64,000 bases of DNA, taken from Cyclaneusma minus (Eukaryota; Ascomycota; Leotiomycetes; Marthamycetales; Marthamycetaceae). The notes below the pieces were generated by a model. That model was not told the origin of the DNA and did no database searches. It was given only the letters and a program-made list of their open reading frames with translations. The stretch lies in contig JAKZHN010000012.1 in NCBI GenBank assembly GCA_037179335.1, positions 744,001 through 808,000 on the forward strand, given 5' to 3'. Both the position numbers and the translations under genes were made by a program. Position 1 is the stretch's first letter; the number at the start of each line of letters is the position of its first letter. Below, piece by piece: positions 34,801 to 45,328 of the stretch.

Positions 34801-36443
34801 ATGGCTGAAAAACCCCTCGATATCGTGATCGTGAGTATCACCCTATTCCTTTTCTCCTCTTTTCTTTTTTTTTTCTTTCAAAAAAAAGGTTTTCTACTCC
34901 ATCTAGCAAGCATATCTCAAAAAAAATCTAACCAAAACCCCCAAACCCAAAAGATAGGCGGATCCATCTCCGGCCTCATGTGCGCCATCGTCGCCTTGCA
35001 CTGTGGCCACAACATCCACATCCTGGAGCAGCACGCCAGCTCAGCCCGCGAAGACCAAGCCGCCGGCATATCGGTCGGTGTGCATGGTCAGAAATTCATC
35101 GACCTGCACGATCGCGTCAAATCGAATATTTTTATCAACGCACCTATACTGCGGCTTGTAGACGGCGAGTTCAACACCACTGAAGAACATGAAATGGATT
35201 ATAAGCTCACGTCTTGGAAATTGCTTTATGAGAGGTTGAGGGCTAATTTTGAGATTGGGGGGCAGGTAGAACGGGTGGAGAGGAGAGAGGGGGATGGGAG
35301 GGCGTTTTACCATACGGGGATTCGCGCGGTCGATGTGGGGAAATTCGAGGGGGATGGAGAGGGCGCGGGGGGGAACGCGAAAGATAAAGTTGATAAACTG
35401 GAAGTCATGTTCCAGGATGTTCTTAGCGGGGAATTGGGGGATTTGAAAGCAGATTTGGTGATTGCGGCTGATGGGGCGAATTCGCACATGAGGAGATTGT
35501 TGTTTCCGGAGACGGGAGAGCCGGGGTATGCGGGATATGTGACGTGGAGGGGGGTGGTGGGGGAGGGTGATGTGAGCGAGGAGACGAGAGAGGCGCTGGT
35601 TGGTAGTGCGATACGCTGTCATTTGGAGGATACTTATGTTGTGATGTAACTTTTCTCCTTCTCCTCTTTCCTTTCCCCCAACGCCTCTAATTCCCCATCC
35701 CTCGCTCCCCATCCCTCACTTTCTCATCAATGCCCCATTTTCAAACCGACAATCTGACTGACACGAGGGGATATTTTAGCTACATCATCCCCGGCCCCGA
35801 TGGCGAATTGGGCGATGGGGAGAGAAACATCAATTTCGTCTGGTACTACAATGTTGCTCAAGACTCTGAGGAGTTTCGCGAGATTATGACGGATGTAGAT
35901 GGCGTGCTCCACTCCAGCACAGTGCCTTTTGGAAAAGTATCGCCGGTAGTGTGGCAACGCCAATTACGCATCGCCCAAGAAAGATTTGGCAAAGCGAAAG
36001 TGGTTATGGAATTAGTGAACAAAGTGGAACGCCCGTTTGTCACAGCTATTCGGGATTGTTTGCCGTCTGGAGTTGTGGGGTTTAAAGATTCCGATGACAA
36101 GACTGAGGGAAATGAGAGAGTAGGAGGCTATGAGGGAGGGGATGGAGAGCGGGGCGGAATAGGGGGTAAGGTGGTATTGGTGGGTGATGCGGCTTGTGCG
36201 ATGAGGCCGCATGTGGGGATGAGCACTAATCAGGCGGGGCTGCATGCGTTGTTGTTGGAGAAGGTGTTGTGGGGGGAGTTGGGGTGGGGGATGTGGGAAG
36301 AGGGGTGTATGGGGTTTGCGAGGGAGACGCATGCGTGGAGTAGGAGGGTGGGGGAGAAGTATTTGTGTGGGAGGGTGGGGGAGGAGAGGGGCTTGGATGA
36401 TAAGGGGGTGGTGAGGGATGCGGGGGGTGGGGTGAGGGTGTAG
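34801..36443 (+). CDS. FAD-dependent aromatic-ring-type monooxygenase
   Basis: The enzyme would hydroxylate an aromatic or heteroaromatic substrate using FAD and NAD(P)H. Exons 34801-34830, 34954-35645 and 35780-36443 give 461 residues. The first exon encodes only MAEKPLDIVI, whose strand leads into the FAD-binding loop IGGSISGLMCAIVALHCGH, a GxGxxG variant. DLVIAADGANSHMRRLLFP is the DG motif. VVLVGDAACAMRPHVGMSTNQAG near residue 375 is the GD motif that contacts the FAD ribityl chain. The layout resembles 2,6-dihydroxypyridine hydroxylase-like proteins. The substrate is unknown. A Gly/Glu-rich insert (EGGDGERGGIGG) just before the GD motif and runs of G in the codons are unusual. No biosynthetic partner genes adjoin it. 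Confidence 0.88.
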
Positions 36444-36749
36444 GTGAGCTTTTCGTTTGCTGCGTTTCTTTGGGTGAGGAGTGAGAGAGCTAGGTTGACT
36501 CGGTAGGCGACGAAGAAGGGGTTTGAAAGGGAGGCTTTGATGTGGCTGCGTGGATGGATGGAGAAGATGCGTCCCGCAGACGACTTCAATACTTGCAAGT
36601 TGCAACACGTGGTGCGTCTTCATTTGCTCGAAGAGAAGGCCAGATGGGTTCTTTTATAGCAATCCAATGAATCTCATGAGTCATCCTACACTAACAGAGA
36701 CGACCCCGTCTCTTCACGCCTCCCTGCATGAGCAGACGATGCCTGAATC
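36444..36749. other. 3' flank of the monooxygenase
   Basis: No gene was seen. It leads directly into the second repeat array. Confidence 0.4.
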
Positions 36750-39700
36750 CACTGTTTCAAACCACGTGACTCGCAGGTCAGCCTCAGATCCATCCAAGGC
36801 TCAGGTATAAAAGCCCCCTCGATACCTTGTTGGCTCTCCAAAGCTTGCAACGATCAATATAGAGAGAAATGAGGGCGAGCTTCGAAGACACTTGCTGGCA
36901 GCTTCGTCTCCAGCGCAAAGAATTAGGTTCCTGTGGTTATGTAAGATCAGGTGGGTCATCGACGCTGAGTAGGAAACCTGGAAAGATGCAATTTGCGGAA
37001 GATGAGACAACTGCAGTTGTCAATAGCAGCGAGAAACGACAGCAGAAACTTGCTTCGACAGTGGGGAGCTCACCCGAGACTCCTACTTTTCGCACGTGGG
37101 ATCTTGGCCTGAACTCCCAGAAGGCTTGCGGGGCACGTGATTCATAACAAAGCACTAGCCAAGCCCCCCAGTAGCTGCCCTCGAGGTATAAAAGCTTGGC
37201 TTGAAACCTCCCTTGATGCTTCAAGTCTTTTCTTCAGCGCGCTGGTCTCAATCGTAGGGAAAATGCTTTCTCCTATTAGGCCTGATAATTGTGTCGTCCA
37301 AGCTAGGCACAGAACGACCGGTTTTTAAATAGGTGCGCTGTGACTGTCGTCGGGTTGAATTGGCCTCGTCAATAGCAAGCAGAAGCGACAGCAAAATGGT
37401 GCTTTGGTCGTGAGGAGCCCCCTCCAAATTTCAAGCCTCCGCCGTGTAGCACGTGGTATCTCGGTCTGAAATTACAGAAGCAGGGCTTGCAAGACACCTG
37501 ATTCACAGAAATCCACGAAGCAAGCCTCCCTCGTAGGCTTCCTCTAGGTATAAAAGCCTACCTGAAACCTCCCTTGATCTTCCAAGTCCAAGCGACTGTC
37601 AAAGCTGCCCTATTGGAAACCGAGGTTTTTGTCTTGGACGCAAGAAACTGCTTTCTCCTCTGAAACAGTGTGTCTTCCAAGTTGGTCAGGAGACATGGAA
37701 TGGGAGTTTGAAGAAGACGAAACAGCTGCTGCAGTTTAATTGGATTGGTGTGGTCAATAGTAACGAGAAACGACAGCAGGATGATGCATTGGTGGTGGAA
37801 GAGCCCAGCCAGGTTTCTTAACCTTAGAAGACGGGAGCGCAGTGCGAACTTACACAAGCAGGATGATTGTTTGGTCCCAGAGTAGCAAACAACTTCCATC
37901 CTCTTGTGGACTATAAAGACGTGCTCCCAGCCCTCCTTGATTCTTCAACGCCGAGGCTTTCTTGTGCTCACACCATGTGATCTCAAGGACAAGAAACGGC
38001 TTCCTTGTCTTGGAATTGATACATGAGTGTCCAAGCTAATCAGGACATGATTGGATTTACATGGGTTGCAGATAGCCTCTGTCACTTGTTCTGGATAGCG
38101 TCATTAACAGAAAAGAAAACCAACAGCAGAACCATGCTTCGACAGTAGGTGTTCTTTGTTTTCTAAACTCAACCCAAGCTGAGAGACAGACACAACAATG
38201 GACAGCTTCACAGCAGCAAATTCGACTATTGCTTCGCCACCTGGTTTTTGATCCGAGCAGACAACTCAAACATGACAGTTCATCATCGCGGTCAACGAAA
38301 TATTCTGTGTGTCCAGGCTTGGGATCAACTCATGGCCTAGAACCCCTTTTTATAGCTTTTCCTTGGAGCTTGCTGATCACGTGGCATTAACTGCAGTGAT
38401 TCATAGACTCCCGTTGGCTAAGCTCTGGCTTAGAATGACGGAGTACAGGGCTAGGTTTGTATGGAATGTTTGTGGCTATAGATCACGTGCATTATTGCTG
38501 ATATTCGTATAAAAGGATCTCCCGGGACCTCTGAAGCACTTTAAGCCCATGCTAACTGATTTCAGTCGTCACATCCCATTTGTGGTGTACATGTGGTCCA
38601 TCGCAGCATAGAAGGAATCGATCCGGATGAAGCGTTTCTGTAACTTTGCATAACTGCTGGAGCTCGATTGAACCCTAAGGAGAAGAGGATCTGGAAAATT
38701 GCTGCTGTCGAAGATAAACTTCTGCTGCTGTTAGCTTTGTATCACTGATGGCTTCCAGATCATTAGATGATGGTATAGCTAGGATGGTGTGGATACGGTA
38801 CGACAGCAGAACGGTGCCTTGGCAGTGGAAATCCATGGTTTGCTGAGGAACCTCAGCTTAATGACAGTAGTCTGGAAAAACGGTGACGAGAAGCTGTAAC
38901 GACAGCAGTTGAGCTTGTCGACACCGGGTTTTCTGATGGCTTGGGCCTTGGTCAAAGCCGCAGCCTCATCCAGAAATTGAAGACTAAGACAATGTCTAAT
39001 CAAGGTAAGGGAACGTTATCGACTTCGTCGCAGACTGACATGTCGAGCTCCTCGAATATTTCCATGGGGAAACAAAATGAAGGGCGGCTGGCGGGTCTTT
39101 TATAACTGTCTTGGGAAGATTGTTGGTCGTACATAGGCTTCGGAATCAGTGAATCGTAGACGATGTCTACTGTTGTCAGATCTAAGGTCACAGTTCCTAG
39201 AGAGGCGAATAAGAAGAGTTTTCATGTGCGGATCACGTGCTGCTAACCATCTCTGAGTTCTATAAAACAGCCTCCACAAACTTTTCTGATTCCTCAATCC
39301 CCACAACGCTATCACCAGCGCCTGACTGAGCCCATGTGTTCTGTTCCTTCTGCACCCAATCTGGTTGTTTCGCGAAAAGATTGCCCTGCCAACTATGTTC
39401 TTGGATAATACCTGGCGACCTTGGTGGGTCAGAAGCGCATGAAGATTGGGGCTTGGAAACTCCTGCTGCCGCAGGTTCCTTTCTGCTGCCGTTGGCTTTG
39501 TGATAACAATGACCCGAAAACCTAGAGCCTTGGTCCAGCCAATTTTCAGTTGGATCGCGAGAATGCCACGATATATCGCCAAGGGGCAAGACAGAGCAGT
39601 CTAGAGCCAAACGACAGTATACTACGTTCCTGACAGTAGCATCCATCGATTGGCGGTAACACAAATGGACAAAGACTGGACTGGCAGTATTTCAGTTACA

Positions 39701-40960
39701 AATGCTTGAGTAGTGAAGGAAACAAGAAATCTTGCAGGACAGTTCTAGAGTGCAAGATGCCCGCAGGCTTTTCACATGACGATAGACTCAGCTACTGTTT
39801 GCTAACAAGCATCGGACAAGACGAAGCAAGAGATTTTTTGAACGTCTTAACTGAATCGAGTCTGCTCTTATAGCTCAGAGAGCACTTCACTATAGCTGCG
39901 TCTAAGCTGTGTAGGTAATGAGTATCACATGTTTACCCCTGATTCGCTACCGCGCGAGTTTCATGGCTCATCAGAATTTGTGAGGGAACCTGAGACACGT
40001 GATACGTTGCTCATAACCCAAGACTGGGCGAATATTGGCTATAAAAGCACTCAAGGGCTCCCCGTCATACCTCAGAATCCCTTAAAACTATCAAGATCAT
40101 GGATTTGTGTTTGTGCAGGCCTAGCCCCAAACCACGGCAGGAGTAGACACTGAAATGGCATAAATACAGCATCAGAAATCAAAGTTGAAATAGCAGGACT
40201 TTGAAAGTCATAACATTAACGGCGAGCATTTGCGACTTGTAATGACAGCAGAAGAGCTTCTCGACAGCTGTCTCTCTTATCGCTTAGGTCTTGGCCAAAT
40301 TCATACTTTGTATAACAGGACACAGTCTTCTGTGGTGTCAATCAGAAGCTGACGATCAAACGTGGGGTCACTAGCCTATCCCAAGTAGGACTCATGGGAG
40401 CGACTAGTTGAAGCTGAGGTTCTTGAGAAAGGAAGATGAGACAGCTTGTGCAGCATTTTATAGCTGTTACTGAGAAATTACGAGTTTTGCGACTTGGATT
40501 CTGTCATTCACTAGGAAATGTCTACAATCACAGGACGTGTGCTTTAGCCACCTCTAACTTCTATAAGAAGAGCTTTTGGGACTTCTCAGTATCTTAACCC
40601 CAGATATCATGGCAATCTGCACGATTGTGTCTTTGGCCATCCGGATTCTGCTCGCACATACCAGCAGTTGACTAAGATTTGGGTTTGCCTAGGTAGGTAC
40701 CTAGTTAGGTTGGTAGTGGTTGGTGCGGTGACCTTGGCGTGTCCAGAGATCATATACCTCAATCTTACGAAGCTGCTGTCGAAAGCTCTTCTCTCCGGCT
40801 GTTAGCGTCCCGAGTCTGTCACAGATAGCTCGAGAACCTGAATATGACCAATTATTCTTCGCTGCTAGCGTGAAAGAGTGAAAACGGCAATGACAAGCAT
40901 CAAGCGAAAGCATCAAGCGACAGCATACCAAGTTTTGCAGCAATAGCATCGCTCTTTGAC
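36750..40960 (+). repeat. Array 2: about eight E-box/TATA units, possible short transcription units
   Basis: TATA boxes (TATAAAA or close variants) start at about 36806, 37187, 37549, 37912, 38509, 39261, 40040 and 40561. The first four are spaced 362-381 bases, later ones 520-780. A CACGTG E-box lies 25-55 bases upstream in five units (36763, 37134, 38484, 39234, 39996) and in degenerate form in two others (about 37496 and 40535). After the TATA, units B and C share AAACCTCCCTTGAT and D has a close variant. TTTCTCCT and TCCAAG words occur about 80-130 bases on. About 190-230 bases after the TATA comes a GACAGCAGAA-type motif (37037, 37386, 37771, 38121; later 38800, 38898, 40243). Frames are not conserved between units, so short non-coding RNAs are more likely than peptides. 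This is inference. Confidence 0.65.
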
Positions 40961-41273
40961 AGTAATCCATGTCGAAGGAAAAAGCGAGATACAGCTACGT
41001 CAAGCCTTATGTTCGAGAATCAAGCTGCGTGTGCTGAAGCCAAAGATACCGCAAACCTAGGCAAAACATGAGACTGCCTCTGACCCTGCGCCAGAGCGAG
41101 GGCCATAACAGCAGCAGGCGGCGAACAAGCACAAGAGGGTGCTGAGTGCCGACGAGGAGACTCAAGCGGCAAAGCGAAAGAGACCGGACGAAGCCGACAC
41201 CAAAATCAAACAAGAAAAATCTCGAGTTCCAGATCCAGTCCTAGCGTCCGCCCAATAAACGCCAGCGTCTCAA

Positions 41274-42246
41274 TCACTTCTTCAAGCTCTGCGCAGCTCC
41301 AACAGCATACCCCTCACTCCTCTTATTCCTCTCCTCCCTCCAACTCCTCAAATACGCCGGTACCGTCCCTGTCAAAAGCCCCATCACACCCCCTGCTCCT
41401 GCCTTACACTTGTTACTCGGTGCCTCCAAAAATTCGCCCATCTGCTCCCACATCGGCAACACACCCGTCCAAGTCCTCGCCGTCAGTTCATCATTCCCCA
41501 AATCCGCTTTATCATCACCCGGCCCACCAGCTCGAATTTTCGCACTCGCACTTGCGATTTTCACTTTCAGCACTGCTGTCGAAGTGAGCTCAGCTTTTGT
41601 GGGCTCGGCTCGACTGTTTGCCCAGCGCTGGGGAACGAGTCCGTCGGTGATGGCGGTTAGGGCGAAGAGGATTTCGTCGGGGGAGGTGACGAGGGTGGCG
41701 TAGCCGTGGAGAACGGCGCTGCGGTAGTTGCAGGAGTTGTGGAAGGGAGCGAGGGCGAGAACTATGCCGTCCATGTGGGTTGCTGCGACGCAGATTGGGA
41801 GGCCTTCGGGATCTTGGGGGTCTGTTAGTATTCTGGTGGTAATTTTGCTGGTGAAGCGGAAGTATGAATTTTACCGGACGAGGAACTGGCGAGCCGCATC
41901 ATTCTGGCTGCACTGGAGCCATGGAGATAGAGATCCAAGTGCTCGGACGCGGGGTCGGCGGATGGGTTTTCGAAAGAAGCGAGATGGCCCAGCATAGGAA
42001 GGATCGTGGGAAAGGGATCACTGGCAACGATTAGTAAATGATTATGACCATAAATAAGGCAGTGGAAACTTCCAAAGAACCAGGTGATCGTGATTTGAAC
42101 ACTTACTCCTCGGGACTAGTAGGTGGAAATGAGACATGTAGGATAGATGCTGAGTTGACTATGTTATGGACAGTCTCAAAGTCGTAGACTCCACGGGCTT
42201 TGAGTCGGCCTAGGGTGTTGCGCTTGGTTTGGGGATATTCTGCCAT
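41274..42246 (-). CDS. Pyridoxamine 5'-phosphate oxidase-like flavin-binding protein
   Basis: Three exons are deduced: 42246-42107, 42020-41875 and 41821-41274, giving 277 residues, a typical size. The sequence follows the fungal flavin-nucleotide-binding family related to pyridoxamine 5'-phosphate oxidase. The N-terminus is KRNTLGRLKARGVYDFETVH, then a strand with SILHVSF. LPMLGHLASFENP and EHLDLYLHGSSAARMMRLA are expected to contact FMN phosphate. GLPICVAATHMDGIVLALAPFHNSCNYRSAVLHGYA completes the split-barrel core. The C-terminal half covers the WTGVLPMWEQMG segment. The reaction in fungi is not established. It is a cytosolic, housekeeping-like gene. Confidence 0.88.
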
Positions 42247-44179
42247 CGTTGAGAGGAGTGAGTTGGGTATGGTTAGAGAAAGATGCTTGTTGTAGTTTCA
42301 GGGAAGAATAGAACAAGGAGCGAGATGAAATGAGGTCGGGTAGTAATCTCCGCTCAGTTCAACCGTGGAAGTAATGGAGTTGAAGTATAGTGATTCGAGA
42401 GAGCGAATAGAGGGAGCTTTATATCCAGAACCCAGATGGAGATATGAGTCAGTATGCAATGACTCCGCTTTGATTGGCGAGTTCTCCACCACTTTGGGGG
42501 CTGAATTGTGTTACTCGAAGCTGTACACTACCTTAGACGCCATTGACGCCGCTGTTGACCCACGGAGATAAGAAATGTACCAATCCCTTTGGCAGACCAA
42601 AGCCTCTGATAAGGGTACAGATGTCGAAGATATGAAGGGATATTCTTGGGGAAAGGGCGTGGAGTAGTCAGCAGAAAGTGGAAAATCCAAACAAAACAGA
42701 ACACAATCATTATACTCTAGCTCACTCTGCTATGGATCTCCTTTCTCTCCATCCCTAGACCAATCTATTTTGGCTCCATAGTATTGCAGTGGTTGCCCGT
42801 GGTTCAAGTTCATTGAAGGGAGTGGAAGACTTTGCGGGGAAATGTACATGTAGCTGATGTAACGCTTTGGCCCCAGCGAGGCCCGAGCTTTCGTGTCACC
42901 ACCTAGCGGCTTGGCATGAGCTAACCGAACCCACTCAAAACCACAATGTTTTCCTCCTGCTTGAAGGCAATCACCCTGTCTCCTGAGTGTCAGCGAAAGT
43001 ATGGCGCTCCCAATAGACTTATGTATACTCGGTCGACACTCTCCTCATCGCTGGCCGCTGCCCAGCCAAGATAGCCGCTATCCTTCCTCTTTTCAAAGTC
43101 CCCATTGACATCAAAATTTTCCCTGGCAGTGGGCACTTGTTCATGCCAGCTTGTTAGTGACTGGCTCTACAATAGAAAGTTCTTGAAAGTTACGGATGGA
43201 GATGAGTCTAGTGACTAGACATCAGATTCGGTACACTGATGCGAGAAGAGAGCAGAACTGGAGAAGGGACTTTCTATTCTGAAGTCAAAGAAAGTTCTTC
43301 TCCAGTCGACGACTCGACCCTGTTTCGTCTATGGAGACTCAAGCGAGGATCAAATAATGTAGAACCCCTGAGCAGAGGACTTCCCTTATAAACCAGCTTC
43401 ACCTCCTTTTGTCGTGGCATGCATTTTGACCAATTTGTCCTGCGAGCACCCTCAGATTAATCCTGATCCCTATTCAAATACGACAACCACGGCGACCTAG
43501 TCTCCAGCTATCCCATCAACCTCAGAACCACGGTTCCGCTCAGAAGTTTCGCTACCAACCGAGAAAGCCGCTGGTTCAAATACACCGGCCCACAAAACTG
43601 CGACTCTCAGCTCCGTCTCCTGCACAACCTCCACCATCTCCTCGATCTCAGCCTCGCTCATCCGCACCGTCGCATCCAAACACGCTGTGTCTGCCCGACT
43701 ACGGCGAGCACGACTTTTACTCCCCCGCGGCCGCCACCTTCTCAGGCTCACCTTCAATCCGAGCCCTGTGACCTATTTCCCAAGTGAGTTTATTGCAATC
43801 TCCTTGCTCAAGTCCTGCTTTGCCTTCCCTCTCATCCGACCCCAACTCCGAGAATTTTCGACTTCAGCCTTCCAAACATCAGGACAGCACTCCATTCACT
43901 CGGGTCGCTATTATCACGCTTCCCAGATTGCCAGACCCGCGGACTCACTGTGGGACCAAGGCCTTCCAGCCCTTTCCATGCCAGAACACAAAGGGCTTTG
44001 GACAAACCTAGCCTGTTCTGGAGCATCTTCTTTGCTAGACTTGCCAAATCAGGCACCTTCTCTCACTCGACGGAGCTTGACCGCATTCTTGCCGAGTTTA
44101 TTTCCCCTTGCTCAAATACTGCTTCACATCCTTTACCAGTGTGATACATGTAACTGACTCGCTTTGCTAGATCTCAGCC
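42247..44179. other. Intergenic between flavoprotein and repeat-rich gene
   Basis: AGAAAGTTCTT words recur near 43171 and 43287 around a palindromic TCTAGTGACTAGA. An 86-codon minus frame (43497-43757) and a plus frame ending at 44157 are present without domains. The plus strand near 43540-43780 could be an unrecognised 5' exon of the 44180 gene, but no splice pair is compelling. Confidence 0.35.
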
Positions 44180-45328
44180 ATGGACAAAGCACGCGGACGT
44201 TATCATCCAGACCGGGTGATATATGGACATCCTCTGAGGGAGTGGACGATGAGGAAGATGACGATACAACTAGACCTATGGGAGGTCGACTGGCCCATCG
44301 ATGCTTGTCGACCCGCAGTGGTTATGCTTTTTGTGAACCATTGCGAAAGAAACCCTGACATCGAGGTTGGCGGCTATGAAGACGACAGCGACGTCAGTGA
44401 AGAAGACGAAGACGACACCTATTATTCAGCCCGATCTGAAGTCAGCGAGGCAGAACAGTCGGCAATCGACGAGGCACGACGCAACAGGACACCCAACGAA
44501 AATGAGCAGAACCTATCTGAACATCGCAATGGTGAAAATCCTGTCAGCTCTAGTCATTTACGACCAGCCTGCGGCTACAGAGAGGACAACATATTTGCAC
44601 TAAATAATCGGCTGCGGCAAGCCTCCAGTTCCAGCAACCCTTCCAGTCAAGCATCCTACCCGAACAACCATTTCACTCAAGTCTCGGGCCCCCGTAGTCC
44701 TTTCAATCGCGATACCAGCCCCAGCAGTCCTTCCAGTCAAGTCTCCAGGGCCAACAATCCTTACACTCTAGTCACGACTCCCAGCAACCCTTTTACTCAA
44801 TCCTTCCGCCCCAGCGACCCGTTCGCTCCAGTCCCCGGCCCCAGCAATTCTTTAACGCAAGCCTCCATCCCCAACCACCCTTTCTCTCGACTCACCAGCG
44901 CCAGCGACCCTCGCACTACTCCTGCCAACCTCGTGAACCGCACCACGAACGGCACGGCCGGTCCACCTCTTATACAGACTCGCAACGCCCCAACCTACTT
45001 CCCCAATACCACCTTCCGCGAAACCTCCGAAGCTTCTGCTCGCAGAAGATCTCCCCACAGTACACCAGAAGAGCTTCGAACCATAGTACCCAACGAAATC
45101 CAGAGGACACAACCCTGGACCTGGCTCGAACCGGTCTTCCAATCTGCTATGCACGCAGCAGAACATTCTCTAGAACAGCCGCTAGAACGCCTTCCATCTA
45201 CTCTGCAAGTAGCGGCCGGTAGTATCGGCCTTGCTGACGGAATGGAGACTTCGCCACAAGGTGCGCAGGGCGGCGAGCATGGTGAGTCGGGAAACTCAGC
45301 AGTATCCGAGCCACCAGCGTCCAACTAG
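44180..45328 (+). CDS. Hypothetical protein with Ser/Pro/Asn tandem repeats
   Basis: A single frame of 382 codons starts with ATG at 44180 (context GCCATGG). Residues 1-60 (HPLREWTMRKMTIQLDLWEV) look folded. An acidic stretch follows (DDSDVSEEDEDDTYYSARSE). Residues about 150-250 form six to eight imperfect repeats of 12-13 residues based on P-S-N-P-F-T-Q-V-S. The C-terminus contains RTQPWTWLEPVFQSAMHAAEHSLEQ, which may be helical. No known domain, signal peptide or membrane segment is visible. It is probably largely disordered. Additional 5' exons cannot be excluded. Confidence 0.65.
   Translation: MDKARGRYHPDRVIYGHPLREWTMRKMTIQLDLWEVDWPIDACRPAVVMLFVNHCERNPDIEVGGYEDDSDVSEEDEDDTYYSARSEVSEAEQSAIDEARRNRTPNENEQNLSEHRNGENPVSSSHLRPACGYREDNIFALNNRLRQASSSSNPSSQASYPNNHFTQVSGPRSPFNRDTSPSSPSSQVSRANNPYTLVTTPSNPFTQSFRPSDPFAPVPGPSNSLTQASIPNHPFSRLTSASDPRTTPANLVNRTTNGTAGPPLIQTRNAPTYFPNTTFRETSEASARRRSPHSTPEELRTIVPNEIQRTQPWTWLEPVFQSAMHAAEHSLEQPLERLPSTLQVAAGSIGLADGMETSPQGAQGGEHGESGNSAVSEPPASN

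Noticed and set aside
36869..37147. 92-codon open frame downstream of the first array TATA box
   Set aside because: The other array units do not keep this frame, so it is probably a chance frame.
40000..40960. CRISPR-like reading of the repeat array
   Set aside because: Units are hundreds of bases long, diverged and carry eukaryotic promoter motifs. The host is a fungus and there are no short identical repeats with unique spacers.
34801..42246. Secondary-metabolite cluster around the monooxygenase
   Set aside because: No polyketide synthase, peptide synthetase, terpene synthase, transporter or pathway regulator is present. The two flavoproteins are separated by the repeat array.
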